Assembly: GCA_028875185.1 (NCBI GenBank)
Contig: JAPPFH010000002.1
Span: 94,336-158,335, forward strand
DNA from: Chloroflexota bacterium
Lineage (GTDB): Bacteria; Chloroflexota; Anaerolineae; Aggregatilineales; Phototrophicaceae
Length of the DNA: 64,000 bases
Direction: 5' to 3'
In this document: positions 53,037-62,161 of the stretch, one piece after another
Position numbering within the stretch: the stretch's first letter is position 1
How the letters are laid out: the number at the start of each line of letters is the position of its first letter
Program-made: the position numbers and the translations under genes
Notes under the pieces: model-generated
What the model saw: the letters and a program-made list of their open reading frames with translations, nothing else
The model's database searches: none
What the model was told of the DNA's origin: nothing

Positions 53037-54472
53037 AGCCGCGTTCGATTCGCCTAAGCAACGAACACCTGAAGGCGCTTTCCACCTTGAGTTTGCTGCT
53101 CGCCGATATGCTTATGCTCATTGTCGCGTTCATCATCGGTTACGAAGCGCGCGATGTATTGCCTTTTTTCCCCCGTCCCGAAGAGCAGCCAGCGCTTGAT
53201 CGATATTCGCTCACCATCGTCGTGCATACGATCACCATCGTCATCATGTTTTATTTCACCCAGCTTTATCACCTGAAACGCGCCTTCAGCCGCATCGAGC
53301 AGTTGCGCCACGTGATCGGCGTCGTCACGCTAGGATCGCTGCTGGCCAGCGGCACACAAGAACTTTTGCTGCAAAACTCACCGGGTGAAGCGGTTTATCC
53401 GCGCAGCCTCCTCTTCTATGTCTGGTCCTTCAGCGTTGTGTTCACCGTCGTCGGGCGCGAATTGCATCGCCGCATTTGGACGCTCTTGCGCCGTCGCGGC
53501 GTCCTGCGCGACCATCTGCTCCTGGTGGGTGATGGCGAAATCGCGCGCAAAATCACCGAGCATATCCGCAACAGCCCTGAGCTGGGTTACACCATCGTCG
53601 GTATCGTCACCGCCGCTGAGAAAACCGGCGAAATGCTCGGCTACCCTTACATTGGCGCCTATGAAGATATTCCCCGCCTCATCGACGACCGGCAAGTGGA
53701 ACAGGTGATTGTCGCCCTGTCCGATTATCGGCGCGACGAAATGGTCGAATTGATCAACCTCTGCCAGCGCGGCAAGGTGGATATCAAGGTCTATCCTGAT
53801 ATGTTCTCTTATATGGCTGGCGATCTCAATGTTGATGATCTCGGCGGCACCGCTCTGCTGACCGTTCGCGATATCGCCCTGCGCGGCTGGAAGTTAAGCC
53901 TCAAACGCGCTATGGATCTCTTCGGCGCGACCATCGGCTTGGTCCTGCTCTCGCCCTTCATGCTGATCACCGCGCTCTTGATTCGCCTCGAATCCCGCGG
54001 CTCGGTGTTTTACTGGCAGGTGAGGATGGGCTTGGATGGCAGGCCCTTTCCCATGATCAAGTTTCGGTCGATGCGCCAAGACGCCGAATCCAGCGGGCGC
54101 ACCTGGACGGTCGAGAACGACGAGCGCGTCACCCGCCTGGGTCACCATATGCGGCGCAGCAACTGGGACGAAATCCCGCAATTGATAAACGTGCTCGTCG
54201 GGCATATGAGCCTCGTCGGTCCGCGGCCGGAGCGCCCGATGTACGTCCAGCAATTCCGGCGCCAAATCCCCGATTATATGGTGCGGCATCGAGAGAAATC
54301 CGGCATGACCGGTTGGGCGCAAATCAACGGTTTGCGCGGCGATACATCCATCGCGCAGCGCACCGAAGCCGACCGTTTCTATGTCGAAAACTGGTCCATC
54401 TGGCTGGATGTCGTCATCATCATTCGCACGATTTGGCAATCTTTCACCCGGTCAAACCCACACGCCTACTAG
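53000..54472 (+). CDS. Polyprenyl-phosphate sugar-1-phosphate transferase (WcaJ/CpsE type)
   Basis: A 490-residue initiating glycosyl-phosphotransferase, which loads the first sugar onto undecaprenyl phosphate for exopolysaccharide. The N-terminal region has four to five hydrophobic helices and a Rossmann-like CoA-binding segment (LLLVGDGEIARKITEHI). The catalytic core (about 295-490) has KRAMDLFGATIGLVLLSPFM, FRSMRQDAE, SNWDEIPQLINVLVGHMSLV and GPRPERP. The ATG at 53000 has GGAGG 9 bp upstream. The sugar cannot be read; glucose- and galactose-type enzymes are the usual choices. Confidence 0.92.
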   Translation: MAGDSQPVSYNVEPRSIRLSNEHLKALSTLSLLLADMLMLIVAFIIGYEARDVLPFFPRPEEQPALDRYSLTIVVHTITIVIMFYFTQLYHLKRAFSRIEQLRHVIGVVTLGSLLASGTQELLLQNSPGEAVYPRSLLFYVWSFSVVFTVVGRELHRRIWTLLRRRGVLRDHLLLVGDGEIARKITEHIRNSPELGYTIVGIVTAAEKTGEMLGYPYIGAYEDIPRLIDDRQVEQVIVALSDYRRDEMVELINLCQRGKVDIKVYPDMFSYMAGDLNVDDLGGTALLTVRDIALRGWKLSLKRAMDLFGATIGLVLLSPFMLITALLIRLESRGSVFYWQVRMGLDGRPFPMIKFRSMRQDAESSGRTWTVENDERVTRLGHHMRRSNWDEIPQLINVLVGHMSLVGPRPERPMYVQQFRRQIPDYMVRHREKSGMTGWAQINGLRGDTSIAQRTEADRFYVENWSIWLDVVIIIRTIWQSFTRSNPHAY

Positions 54473-54485
54473 CCGGAGCCGCAGC

Positions 54486-54788
54486 GTGGATATCGAAACG
54501 CTAACTGAAGCCATGCATGAGTTCGTCGAGAGCAAAGGCTGGCTCGCTGAAGATTCGCCGAAACAACAAACCCAACGCAACCTGGCGATCTCGCTCGTAT
54601 TGGAAGCGACCGAGGTTCTTGAGCATTTCCAATGGAACGAAAACAGCAGCCAACCTGACGAACTGGCGGATGAATTGGCGGATGTGATGCTCTATCTGCT
54701 TCAATTGGCGAGCTTCAGCAATATCGATTTGGGCGAAGCGGTCATGGCAAAGCTTCAGAAGAACTATGCCCGTGATTGGCGCCCATAA
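54486..54788 (+). CDS. MazG-like nucleotide pyrophosphohydrolase
   Basis: A 100-residue all-alpha MazG-type NTP pyrophosphohydrolase of the single-domain kind (similar to MazG-like dCTPase or RS21-C6). The metal-binding motif ExxE...ExxD is present in LVLEATEVLEHFQW and DELADELADVMLYLLQLA. Such enzymes clean the nucleotide pool. The GTG start at 54486 is 13 bp after the preceding stop and follows GGAG at 7 bp; an open frame upstream overlaps the sugar transferase gene and is rejected. Confidence 0.85.
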   Translation: MDIETLTEAMHEFVESKGWLAEDSPKQQTQRNLAISLVLEATEVLEHFQWNENSSQPDELADELADVMLYLLQLASFSNIDLGEAVMAKLQKNYARDWRP

Positions 54789-55036
54789 ACCAGTTGACAG
54801 CCAGCAGCCGAGCATGTCCGCCCCGCGCTGACGCCGAGGGGCTCGTCTTGCGTCTGCAGCGCGTCTTGCCATAGGTCTTTCAATCTGAAGCGCCGGCATT
54901 ATAATGACTTGCGTTTCGTCGCGCTTGCTCTTGGAAGTCGCCAATCTAGACGAGTAGCGGCAGACCGCGTCGTCAATTGCAGGGGCGCCGCGGAAGATAT
55001 CAACTGGCTGCTCTCCAAACCGAAGGATTCGTAAAC

Positions 55037-56479
55037 ATGTCTGAACAAGCGGTCACCGCCCAAAGCGAAGACTTTTCGCGCTGGTATAACGAAATCGTCT
55101 ACCGGGCTGACCTTGCGGCGCCATCGCCGGTGCGTGGCTGCGTGATCATCAAGCCTTACGGTTACGAAATCTGGGAAGGCATAAAGTCTGGTTTGGACCG
55201 CCGATTCAAAGCCACCGGGCATCAAAACGCCTATTTTCCGCTCTTCATTCCCGAGAGTTACATTCGGCGCGAAGCCGAGCATGTCGAAGGTTTCAGCCCC
55301 GAACTCGCCGTCGTCACCCACGCTGGCGGCAAAGAACTCGAAGAGCCGCTTGTCGTGCGTCCCACCTCGGAGACTGTGATTGGCGAAGCCTTCAGCGACT
55401 GGATTCAGTCATACCGCGATCTGCCCCTGCTCATCAATCAATGGTCGAATGTCGTGCGTTGGGAGTTGCGCACGCGCCCGTTCTTGCGCACCGCCGAATT
55501 CCTCTGGCAAGAAGGGCATACCGCCCACGCCACCGATCACGAGGCGGAAGAAGAAACGCTGCGGATGCTCGATATCTATGCCGAATTCGCCAGCGACGAC
55601 GCCGCCATCCCCGTTATCAAAGGCGAGAAGAGCCGCCTGGAACGATTCGCCGGCGCGCGCCGCACCTATACGATAGAAGCGATGATGCGCGACAAGCGAG
55701 CGCTGCAATCCGGCACGAGCCACAACCTGGGCCAGAATTTCGCCAAAGCCTTTGACATCCGTTATCTGACCGAAGAGAACACGCAGGAATTCTGCTGGAC
55801 AACGTCCTGGGGCTTGAGCACGCGAATGGTCGGCGCGGTCGTAATGACCCATGGCGATGATAAGGGCTTGCGCCTGCCGCCCAAGCTGGCGCCTTATCAA
55901 CTCGTCATCGTCCCCATCTACCGGCGCGATGCTCAGCGGGGCGCTGTGCTGGAGACCGTCGAACGACTGCGAAGGTCATTTGAAGCCGCGGGCTTGCGCG
56001 TGCATGTGGACGAGCGGGAAGGGCAGTCGCCCGGCTTTAAGTTTAACGATTGGGAAATGCGCGGCGTCCCGCTCCGCGTCGAAATCGGACCCAAAGATGT
56101 CGAGAACAATAACGCGGTGCTGGCGCGGCGAGATGTGCTCGGGCGCGCTGGCAAGCAGTTTGTCTCGCAAGATAACGTCGTCGAAGTCGCGCGGGAGCTT
56201 CTGGATGATATACAGCGCAATCTGCTGGACGATGCCCGCGCCTTCCGCGACGCGCATATTCAGGACGCCGCTTCTTATGACGAATTGCAGGCCATCATCG
56301 CCGAGGGCGATTGGGCTCGCGCATTTTGGGCTGGGTCAGACGCTGAAGAATTGGCGGTAAAAGACGAAACCGGCGCTACCATACGCTGTTTCCCCTTCGA
56401 ACAACCGGACGCGCAGGGCGAGTGTGTGATGTCCGGCAGAGTTGCGGATAAGATCGCGCTCTTCGCCAAAGCATACTGA
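55037..56479 (+). CDS. proS: Prolyl-tRNA synthetase, type 3 (archaeal/eukaryotic-like)
   Basis: ProRS charges tRNA-Pro in the cytoplasm. The 480 residues lack the bacterial editing insertion. Class II motifs are visible: motif 1 in VIIKPYGYEIWEGIKSGLD, motif 2 (VVRWELRTRPFLRTAEFLWQEGHTAHA; diagnostic part RTRPFLRTAEFLWQEGHTA), and motif 3 in STRMVGAVVMTHGDDKGL. The C-terminus ends in CVMSGRVADKIALFAKAY, the type-3 zinc-like domain and terminal Tyr. The ATG at 55037 is preferred over an upstream TTG. It has its own upstream gap of about 250 bp, in which TATAAT (about 54899) is a weak promoter candidate. Confidence 0.95.
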   Translation: MSEQAVTAQSEDFSRWYNEIVYRADLAAPSPVRGCVIIKPYGYEIWEGIKSGLDRRFKATGHQNAYFPLFIPESYIRREAEHVEGFSPELAVVTHAGGKELEEPLVVRPTSETVIGEAFSDWIQSYRDLPLLINQWSNVVRWELRTRPFLRTAEFLWQEGHTAHATDHEAEEETLRMLDIYAEFASDDAAIPVIKGEKSRLERFAGARRTYTIEAMMRDKRALQSGTSHNLGQNFAKAFDIRYLTEENTQEFCWTTSWGLSTRMVGAVVMTHGDDKGLRLPPKLAPYQLVIVPIYRRDAQRGAVLETVERLRRSFEAAGLRVHVDEREGQSPGFKFNDWEMRGVPLRVEIGPKDVENNNAVLARRDVLGRAGKQFVSQDNVVEVARELLDDIQRNLLDDARAFRDAHIQDAASYDELQAIIAEGDWARAFWAGSDAEELAVKDETGATIRCFPFEQPDAQGECVMSGRVADKIALFAKAY

Positions 56480-56597
56480 GTCGCCGCTGTGTATATAAGT
56501 TCGGGCTTTGCGTTGTCCATCGTGAAATCGCGGCGAGCGCAGCGGTGAAACGTGATTATTCTAGCAATTTGCTAACACGCTTTTTACAATTTCAGTC

Positions 56598-56617
56598 ATT
56601 GTGAAAATTGACACAAT
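56598..56617 (+). promoter_or_regulatory. Operator-like palindrome over the -35 element
   Basis: ATTGTG (56598-56603), 8 bp, CACAAT (56612-56617), a perfect inverted repeat spanning the TTGACA box. This geometry suits a dimeric regulator that blocks or aids polymerase. Confidence 0.45.
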
Positions 56618-56636
56618 CAAGTTTCTATCGTAGGAT
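56608..56636 (+). promoter_or_regulatory. Sigma-70-type promoter of the tandem-NYN gene
   Basis: TTGACA (56608-56613, perfect consensus), 17 bp, TAGGAT (56631-56636). A second inverted repeat, GGATTAG (56633-56639) and CTAATCC (56657-56663), covers the -10 and start region. Confidence 0.6.
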
Positions 56637-56688
56637 TAGTTGCTGGATTCGAAATCCTAATCCAAACTGGTGATGAAATAGCCATAAA

Positions 56689-56720
56689 GGCTTGCCCAGC
56701 TTGAGTTGCTTGGACAAGCC
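56689..56720 (+). other. Hairpin in the leader of the tandem-NYN gene
   Basis: GGCTTG (56689-56694) pairs with CAAGCC (56715-56720), with an inner CCA/TGG stem beyond one mismatch and a loop of about 9 bases. No T-run follows, so it is not a typical terminator. Confidence 0.4.
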
Positions 56721-56899
56721 GGCGAATCCAGAATCGTTGCTTGCGCGCGCTTTATTTGCAAAATTGCTTTAAGTCAATGTTATGACTTTATGCTGCAGCA
56801 AAATTCGTTTATTAAATACCCATGCCCATACATGGATATTTCTAGGTAGGCGCCAGCTGGTGATAAAGTCGGCTGGTAGCCACATTTTTGGACTAATGC

Positions 56900-59053
56900 A
56901 TGGCCGCTTACTTGATAGTTGACGTAGACGATCTTCTGCGATTTACGACGCAAAAAGGGATTGACTTGCACGAGCTGGCTGTTGCCCTCCGCGGCAGCGC
57001 CGGATTCGTCGCCGGCTTGTACGATACCACTTCCCTCAGAGCCGTCGCCGTTGCCGATTGGCGCGCTCAACTGCGTGATGATAATGCGCCTTTGGAACCC
57101 AAGGCGATATTCCGCAGCGCCGGTTACCAGGTCATAGACGTGCGTGATCGTTCGTGCCTGCCAGATTGCCTTGTGGAAGACGTATTTCAACACGATCCCA
57201 ATCCGATTGACGAGTTGATTCTCGCCACGACCGGGATTGATCTGCTGCCCTTAATCGATTGCGTGAAGGTCACCGATAACGCGCGGATCCGCGTCTGGGG
57301 CGATGATGAAGAGGCGGCGCGCGCCGCTGGCTTGTCCCGCGATATCATTTTCCAGCCGCTTGTCGGTTTGCATGGCATCAAAGGCAAGAACGTCTGGGTA
57401 TACATTGATTTCGAAAATATCTCGATCAGCCTTAACGAACAGGGCTTCGTCGTCAATCTCGATCATCTGATTGAGCGCCTCGTCTCCCAGGCGCAAGCGC
57501 ACGGCAAGCTCGTTAAAATGGCGGCTTACGCGCCCTGGGGCCAGCGCGGCGCCTTGCCGCCCCTGGTGGACGCTTCCGGTCGCGAAGTGGCCGATGACGC
57601 GCCAGCCCGGCTGATGATGGCCAATATCGATCCCGTGTTTCACTTGCCCGGCAAACAGAGCGCCGATATTCGCATCGCCCGCGATGTTCTGACCGATGCC
57701 GGGCACCCCGAAGCCGGCGATGTCATCATTCTGGCGACAGGCGACCGCGATTTCAACGATGTCATCAATCCGATGCTGCAGCGCAACAAGACAGTTGTCG
57801 TCTGGGGTGTACGCGGAAGCACCGGGCGCCTCTTGCAAAGTCACCCATCGCTGCAACTCGAATACATCGACGACTTCACCGATCTCCAGACGCACCAATC
57901 GCTGAGTACGGTCGAATCCGAAGCCGATACCGAGAGCTTCATTCCCTCGCAATGGTCGAGTGTAATCATTCAATTCTTCCGCCTAAATACTGATCGACCG
58001 GGAAGCGTCATTACGGTGGACAGCCTTATCGATCAATTGGTCGAGGTCGGTGATGTCATCTCGGTTGAACGCGGCGATGACCTCGTCTCACAAGCGATCT
58101 CTCTGGGCATTCTCCGGCAGCAGAGCGCTTTGGGCGTGATCGAATTGAGCCTCCAGCATCCAGTCGTCGAAAAGACGCTGCTCATCGTAAACCGCATGGC
58201 GCGGCGCGTCGCCAACACCCTGGTTTCGCGTAATTGGGAATACGTCAACTATGGCTTTCTCTTGAAGGGCTTGGCGATGGAGCGCGACCTTGATCGGCCA
58301 GGAATGAATGACAGCGATCAGTGGCGCTCACACTGGATCGATTGCCTGGTGCGCGAACGGGTGCTTCAACGGGAGCTTGTGCCTCACCGCCACAATCCCG
58401 ATGACCTCGTACCGGTCATTCGCTTGCCCGAGGCGCAGGATCAACAGTTGGCGCCCGGCGTTGACGAGCAGCCCGCCGCTGACGATTTTTCTTCGCAGGA
58501 GTGGCAAGACGTGCCACCGCATACGCTATACGAAAGCGACAAAGAAGTCGCGCGAATGGTGACGCGCATCGTGGTCAGCGTCCAGCAATTCACCAGCTTC
58601 AGGAACTTCGCCTGGTGCCCGCTCGGCAGCTTGCATCGGCGCCTGCGCGAATTCGACAGCGGCGTCGTTTTCCAGCTCGCCGTCGAGTATCTGCTGTTGA
58701 ACAACATGGTGACGGTAAACGAATATCCCAACCCGCGCAGCGATTACAATACCAAAGGCCTCGAGTTGGACGAAGCCTGTCCCTTCGCCGCTGTCATTCT
58801 GGCGGAGCGCGATGAATTCATTCGCATTTTGCTGGAATTGTACCGAGCGAATGTTACGATCTCACAGCCAAACATCGAGAAGCATTTGAAAGGCAATTGG
58901 GATCTTCCGCTTTGGATTTCGATTATGAAAATCGAGAACGTGCTGAATGCCTTGCCCGGGCGCGCCGATCAGTTCAGCCTCTTCCGCACCCACCATACCG
59001 TCAAGCTGGTGGCAAACGACGATGTTGATGAAGTGGCGAGAGCCGAGTATTAG
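56900..59053 (+). CDS. Tandem NYN-domain protein with a large predicted HTH C-terminal region
   Basis: A 717-residue protein of no named family. Residues about 165-325 are an NYN (PIN-like) nuclease domain: VWVYIDFENI (D170), KQSADIRIARDVL (D256, D262), VIILATGDRDFNDVINPM (D282, D284) and VVVWGVR. Residues 1-135 look like a degenerate copy: YLIVDVDDLL, PIDELILATTGIDLLPLID and IRVWG, in which the TGDxD aspartate pair is reduced to one. Residues about 350-717 are helical and strand-rich, consistent with several winged-helix units and no clear named domain. NYN proteins are usually RNases. It lies just upstream of rpsO and pnp, which supports a role in RNA turnover. Confidence 0.75.
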   Translation: MAAYLIVDVDDLLRFTTQKGIDLHELAVALRGSAGFVAGLYDTTSLRAVAVADWRAQLRDDNAPLEPKAIFRSAGYQVIDVRDRSCLPDCLVEDVFQHDPNPIDELILATTGIDLLPLIDCVKVTDNARIRVWGDDEEAARAAGLSRDIIFQPLVGLHGIKGKNVWVYIDFENISISLNEQGFVVNLDHLIERLVSQAQAHGKLVKMAAYAPWGQRGALPPLVDASGREVADDAPARLMMANIDPVFHLPGKQSADIRIARDVLTDAGHPEAGDVIILATGDRDFNDVINPMLQRNKTVVVWGVRGSTGRLLQSHPSLQLEYIDDFTDLQTHQSLSTVESEADTESFIPSQWSSVIIQFFRLNTDRPGSVITVDSLIDQLVEVGDVISVERGDDLVSQAISLGILRQQSALGVIELSLQHPVVEKTLLIVNRMARRVANTLVSRNWEYVNYGFLLKGLAMERDLDRPGMNDSDQWRSHWIDCLVRERVLQRELVPHRHNPDDLVPVIRLPEAQDQQLAPGVDEQPAADDFSSQEWQDVPPHTLYESDKEVARMVTRIVVSVQQFTSFRNFAWCPLGSLHRRLREFDSGVVFQLAVEYLLLNNMVTVNEYPNPRSDYNTKGLELDEACPFAAVILAERDEFIRILLELYRANVTISQPNIEKHLKGNWDLPLWISIMKIENVLNALPGRADQFSLFRTHHTVKLVANDDVDEVARAEY

Positions 59054-59060
59054 CTCGCCA

Positions 59061-59089
59061 TTGCCCGCGCTTCGTCTTGCTGATAGAAT
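59061..59089 (+). promoter_or_regulatory. Sigma-70-type promoter of rpsO
   Basis: TTGCCC (59061-59066), 17 bp, TAGAAT (59084-59089), 70 bp before the rpsO ATG. It follows the tandem-NYN stop by 8 bp. The leader of about 65 bases is where S15 represses itself in other bacteria; no clear fold was seen. Confidence 0.5.
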
Positions 59090-59158
59090 CACCACGTTGT
59101 TTTGACCGACAGGAAACCGTACCTGCCTGTCTGGTGGCGAACGAAAGGACGGAATATC

Positions 59159-59428
59159 ATGCCATTGGATAAAGCAACCAAAAGCCAGATTATCAAAGAC
59201 TACGCCCGCGAAGATGGCGACACTGGCTCGCCGGAGGTGCAGATCGCGCTGCTTAGCGCCAGGATTGCGCAGCTAACCGAGCACTTGAAAGCGCACAGCC
59301 ACGACGAACACTCGCGCCGCGGTTTGCTGAAATTGGTCGGCCAGCGGCGCCGCCACCTGAAGTACATCGCGCGTAAGAAGCCGGATGTTTACCTTGATTT
59401 GTTGCAGCGGCTGGGCTTGCGCCGTTAG
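59159..59428 (+). CDS. rpsO: Ribosomal protein S15
   Basis: S15 binds 16S rRNA in the small-subunit platform. The 89 residues are the family's normal length and include [37 protein letters not shown] and the C-terminal [15 protein letters not shown]. The ATG at 59159 is preferred over an open frame reaching 57 bp upstream. As in many bacteria it is followed by pnp. Confidence 0.97.
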   Translation: MPLDKATKSQIIKDYAREDGDTGSPEVQIALLSARIAQLTEHLKAHSHDEHSRRGLLKLVGQRRRHLKYIARKKPDVYLDLLQRLGLRR

Positions 59429-59497
59429 CGGCGGCACTCAGACTGCGGCCGCGTGCCCAGGCGCGTGATAGCAAGTGGCAAGCCTGGCGCCCAATAC

Positions 59498-59513
59498 TTT
59501 GCCCTTTGGCAAA
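59498..59513 (+). other. Small hairpin between rpsO and pnp
   Basis: TTTGCC-CTTT-GGCAAA, a perfect 6-bp stem with a 4-base loop. In other bacteria the rpsO-pnp spacer carries RNase III processing hairpins that control pnp; this stem is short, so the role here is speculative. Confidence 0.35.
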
Positions 59514-59631
59514 TCTCGAACGAACGCAAGCGCGTTGACCATGACAGCTGCCAAGCGGCGTCGGCTTATGCTTCGCCGATTGCCCGATTGGTCCTGCCAT
59601 TGAAACGCCCTTTGAAGATATGGAGAACGCA

Positions 59632-61881
59632 ATGACATTGGATATTCGTGAATATCGGGGCACGGTCGGTGACAAAGAAATCATCATTGAGACCGGCCGC
59701 TTCGCCCAGCAAGCCGGTGGCGCGGTAACAGTCCGCATGGGCGATACCATGCTGTTCTGCTCGACCACAATGGGCTCGCCGCGCGCCCACTTGGATTTCT
59801 TCCCGCTCAGCGTCGATTATGAAGAAAAGATGTACGCCGGCGGCCGCGTGCCGGGTGGCTTTTTCCGACGCGAAGGAAGACCCTCCGAAGGCGCAATCCT
59901 GACCTCGCGCGTTATCGATCGTACGCTGCGCCCGCTCTTCCCCAAGAACATGCGCAACGAAGTGCAAGTGATCTTGATGTCGCTCTCGCATGACAAAGAA
60001 CACCACGTCGATATGCTCGGTATAATCGCCGCCAGCACCGCGCTGATGATCTCGGACATACCCTGGGACGGTCCAGTCGCTGGCGCGCGCATCGGTATGG
60101 TTGATGACGCGCTGAAGGTCAATCCAACTTATAGCGAAATGACGGAAAGCGCGCTTGATCTGCGGGTGTCGGGCACGGCGGACGCCATCAACATGGTCGA
60201 ATGCAATGCCGAAGAGGTAAACGAAGAAACCATGCTCGAAGCGCTGTTCATGGCGCATGACTCGGTGCGGGACATCATCGCCCTGCAGCATCAGATTCGC
60301 GCCGAGATCGGCAAAGTAAAGAATGAACCCGCAACCGATGACCTTGACGAGACGCTGCTGGCTGCAGTAAGCGCAAAGGTCGAGGGTTCGCTGCGCGAGG
60401 TGATGAGCGCGCACGCGGACCGTAACGAACGCCGCGAGCCGCTGCAGCAAATCCAAGCCGCTCTGCTTGAAGAGTACGAAAGCCGCAACGAAACGACCGA
60501 TGACGCAGCGTCCAAGGTCGACATGAAACATGTCGAGCGCGCCTACGACCAGGTGCTGAAAAAGGTCGTGCGCGGGCGCATCGTCAACGACGGCATCCGC
60601 CCCGATGGCCGCGACTATGCCTCCATGCGCGATCTGGCGGCTGATGTCGGCCTTGTCCCGCGCGTGCATGGCTCCGGCATGTTCATGCGAGGCGAAACCC
60701 AGGTGCTGACGATCGCGACCTTGGGCACACCGCGTGAAGCGCAATTCATGGACGGTTTGAGCCCGGAAGACGACAAGCGCTATATGCATCATTACAACTT
60801 CCCGCCCTACAGCACCGGCGAGACCTATCCCATGCGCGGCCCGCGCCGGCGCGAAGTCGGCCACGGCGCTCTGGCGGAGAAGGCGCTCCTCGCGATGATC
60901 CCGGCTGAAGCAGAGTTTCCCTACGTGCTGCGCCTCGTTAGCGAAGTGATGAGTTCCAACGGCAGCACCTCCATGGCGAGCGTCTGTGGCAGCACCCTCG
61001 CCCTAATGGATGCCGGCGTCCCAATCAAGAACCCCGTCGGCGGTATCGCCATGGGCTTGATCAAAGAGGGTGAAAAGGTCGCTGTATTGACCGATATCCA
61101 GGGCATGGAAGACCATCTCGGCGATATGGACTTCAAGGTCGCCGGTTCTGTCGACGGCATTACCGCCCTGCAGATGGATATCAAGATCTCCGGCGTTACC
61201 CGCGACGTCATGCGCCAGGCGCTCGCGCAGGCAAAAGACGCGCGCTTGCAAATCCTTGATGTGATGCGCGCCGCCATCGCCGAGCCGCGCGGCACAACTA
61301 GCGACTTCGCGCCGCGCATGGAATCGGTCAAGATCTCCGTTGACAAGATCGGCGCTGTTATCGGTCCCGGCGGCAAGAACGTCCGCGCCCTGCAAGACGA
61401 GCACCAAGTCAAGGTCGATATTCAGGAAGACGGTTTGGTGTACGTCGCCGGCGAATCGGGCGCTGAAGTCGACCTGGCGCTGGAGAAGATCAAAGCTATG
61501 GTGGAAGAGCCGGAACTTGGATCGATCTATACCGGCACCGTCAAACGCGTCGAAAATTACGGCGCCTTTGTCGAGTTTTTGCCCGGCACTGAAGGCATGG
61601 TCCACGTCTCGCAGTTGGCTGATTATCACGTCAAGAGCGTCGAAGAAGAGGTCAGCGTCGGCGATGAGATTATGGTCATGGTCATTAATATCGATGGCAC
61701 GGGTCGCGTCCGCTTGAGCCGACAAGCCGTGCTCGAAGGCTGGGATGTCGAAGAAGCGAAGCGCCGCGATGCCGCCGGCAATCGCAGTGGCGGGCGTCGT
61801 GGCGGCGGCGGCGATAGACGCGGCGGACGGCGCGATGGCGGCCGAGGTGGCGATCGCCGAGGCGGCGACCGGCGAAATTAG
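59632..61881 (+). CDS. pnp: Polyribonucleotide nucleotidyltransferase (PNPase)
   Basis: PNPase degrades RNA 3' to 5' using phosphate. The 749 residues contain two RNase PH domains ([38 protein letters not shown]), a KH domain ([18 protein letters not shown]) and an S1 domain ([20 protein letters not shown], then [10 protein letters not shown]). The last 35 residues are a Gly/Arg tail with repeated [11 protein letters not shown]-like units, which often bind RNA and are not part of the core enzyme. The ATG at 59632 has GGAG 6 bp upstream; an ATG 12 bp earlier is less likely. Confidence 0.97.
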   Translation: MTLDIREYRGTVGDKEIIIETGRFAQQAGGAVTVRMGDTMLFCSTTMGSPRAHLDFFPLSVDYEEKMYAGGRVPGGFFRREGRPSEGAILTSRVIDRTLRPLFPKNMRNEVQVILMSLSHDKEHHVDMLGIIAASTALMISDIPWDGPVAGARIGMVDDALKVNPTYSEMTESALDLRVSGTADAINMVECNAEEVNEETMLEALFMAHDSVRDIIALQHQIRAEIGKVKNEPATDDLDETLLAAVSAKVEGSLREVMSAHADRNERREPLQQIQAALLEEYESRNETTDDAASKVDMKHVERAYDQVLKKVVRGRIVNDGIRPDGRDYASMRDLAADVGLVPRVHGSGMFMRGETQVLTIATLGTPREAQFMDGLSPEDDKRYMHHYNFPPYSTGETYPMRGPRRREVGHGALAEKALLAMIPAEAEFPYVLRLVSEVMSSNGSTSMASVCGSTLALMDAGVPIKNPVGGIAMGLIKEGEKVAVLTDIQGMEDHLGDMDFKVAGSVDGITALQMDIKISGVTRDVMRQALAQAKDARLQILDVMRAAIAEPRGTTSDFAPRMESVKISVDKIGAVIGPGGKNVRALQDEHQVKVDIQEDGLVYVAGESGAEVDLALEKIKAMVEEPELGSIYTGTVKRVENYGAFVEFLPGTEGMVHVSQLADYHVKSVEEEVSVGDEIMVMVINIDGTGRVRLSRQAVLEGWDVEEAKRRDAAGNRSGGRRGGGGDRRGGRRDGGRGGDRRGGDRRN

Positions 61882-61972
61882 GCGCCGAACAACACCACAA
61901 CCGAAACGTGCTGCCGATAAGTCGCAGCGCGTTTTTTGCTTGCCGCGCCAGCGACGCAAAGGAGCAAACGCT

Positions 61973-62161
61973 ATGCCCGACAGCAATGATTCGCCTAACC
62001 GCGCCATAGCCGAAACAGAAAACTATATGATTTGGGAAGTGCGGGACCCAGATGGCGAAGTCACTTTTCACATCGAATTGGGCGCTGTCACATTGCACTT
62101 TTTTCGCGAAGAATGGGACGAGTTCCTGCAGTTGACCAAAGCCGCGGCAAGCAATCGTTGA
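61973..62161 (+). CDS. Small acidic protein of unknown function
   Basis: A 62-residue acidic protein starting at an ATG 8 bp after GGAG, with the segment YMIWEVRDPDGEVTFHIE followed by LGAVTLHFFREEWDEFLQL. It reads as a short beta-beta-alpha unit with no signal peptide. Its stop shares one base with the next gene's ATG (TGATG), so the two are translationally coupled. I do not recognise a family. The clear ribosome binding site and coupling make it likely to be a real gene. Confidence 0.65.
   Translation: MPDSNDSPNRAIAETENYMIWEVRDPDGEVTFHIELGAVTLHFFREEWDEFLQLTKAAASNR

Larger units (their letters stand above)
56480..56899 (+). other. AT-rich 420-bp leader region before the tandem-NYN gene
   Basis: This gap is clearly AT-richer than its surroundings and has no gene I can support. 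It holds a strong promoter candidate with two inverted repeats and a hairpin at 56689-56720, all described separately. The predicted untranslated leader is about 255 bases. I cannot tell whether it encodes a small RNA. Confidence 0.6.

Noticed and set aside
54381-54485. Longer MazG-like protein starting in the sugar transferase gene
   Set aside because: The added residues match the sugar transferase region in another frame; the GTG at 54486 has a proper ribosome site.
56480-56899. tRNA or CRISPR in the AT-rich leader
   Set aside because: No cloverleaf, CCA end or regularly spaced direct repeats could be found.
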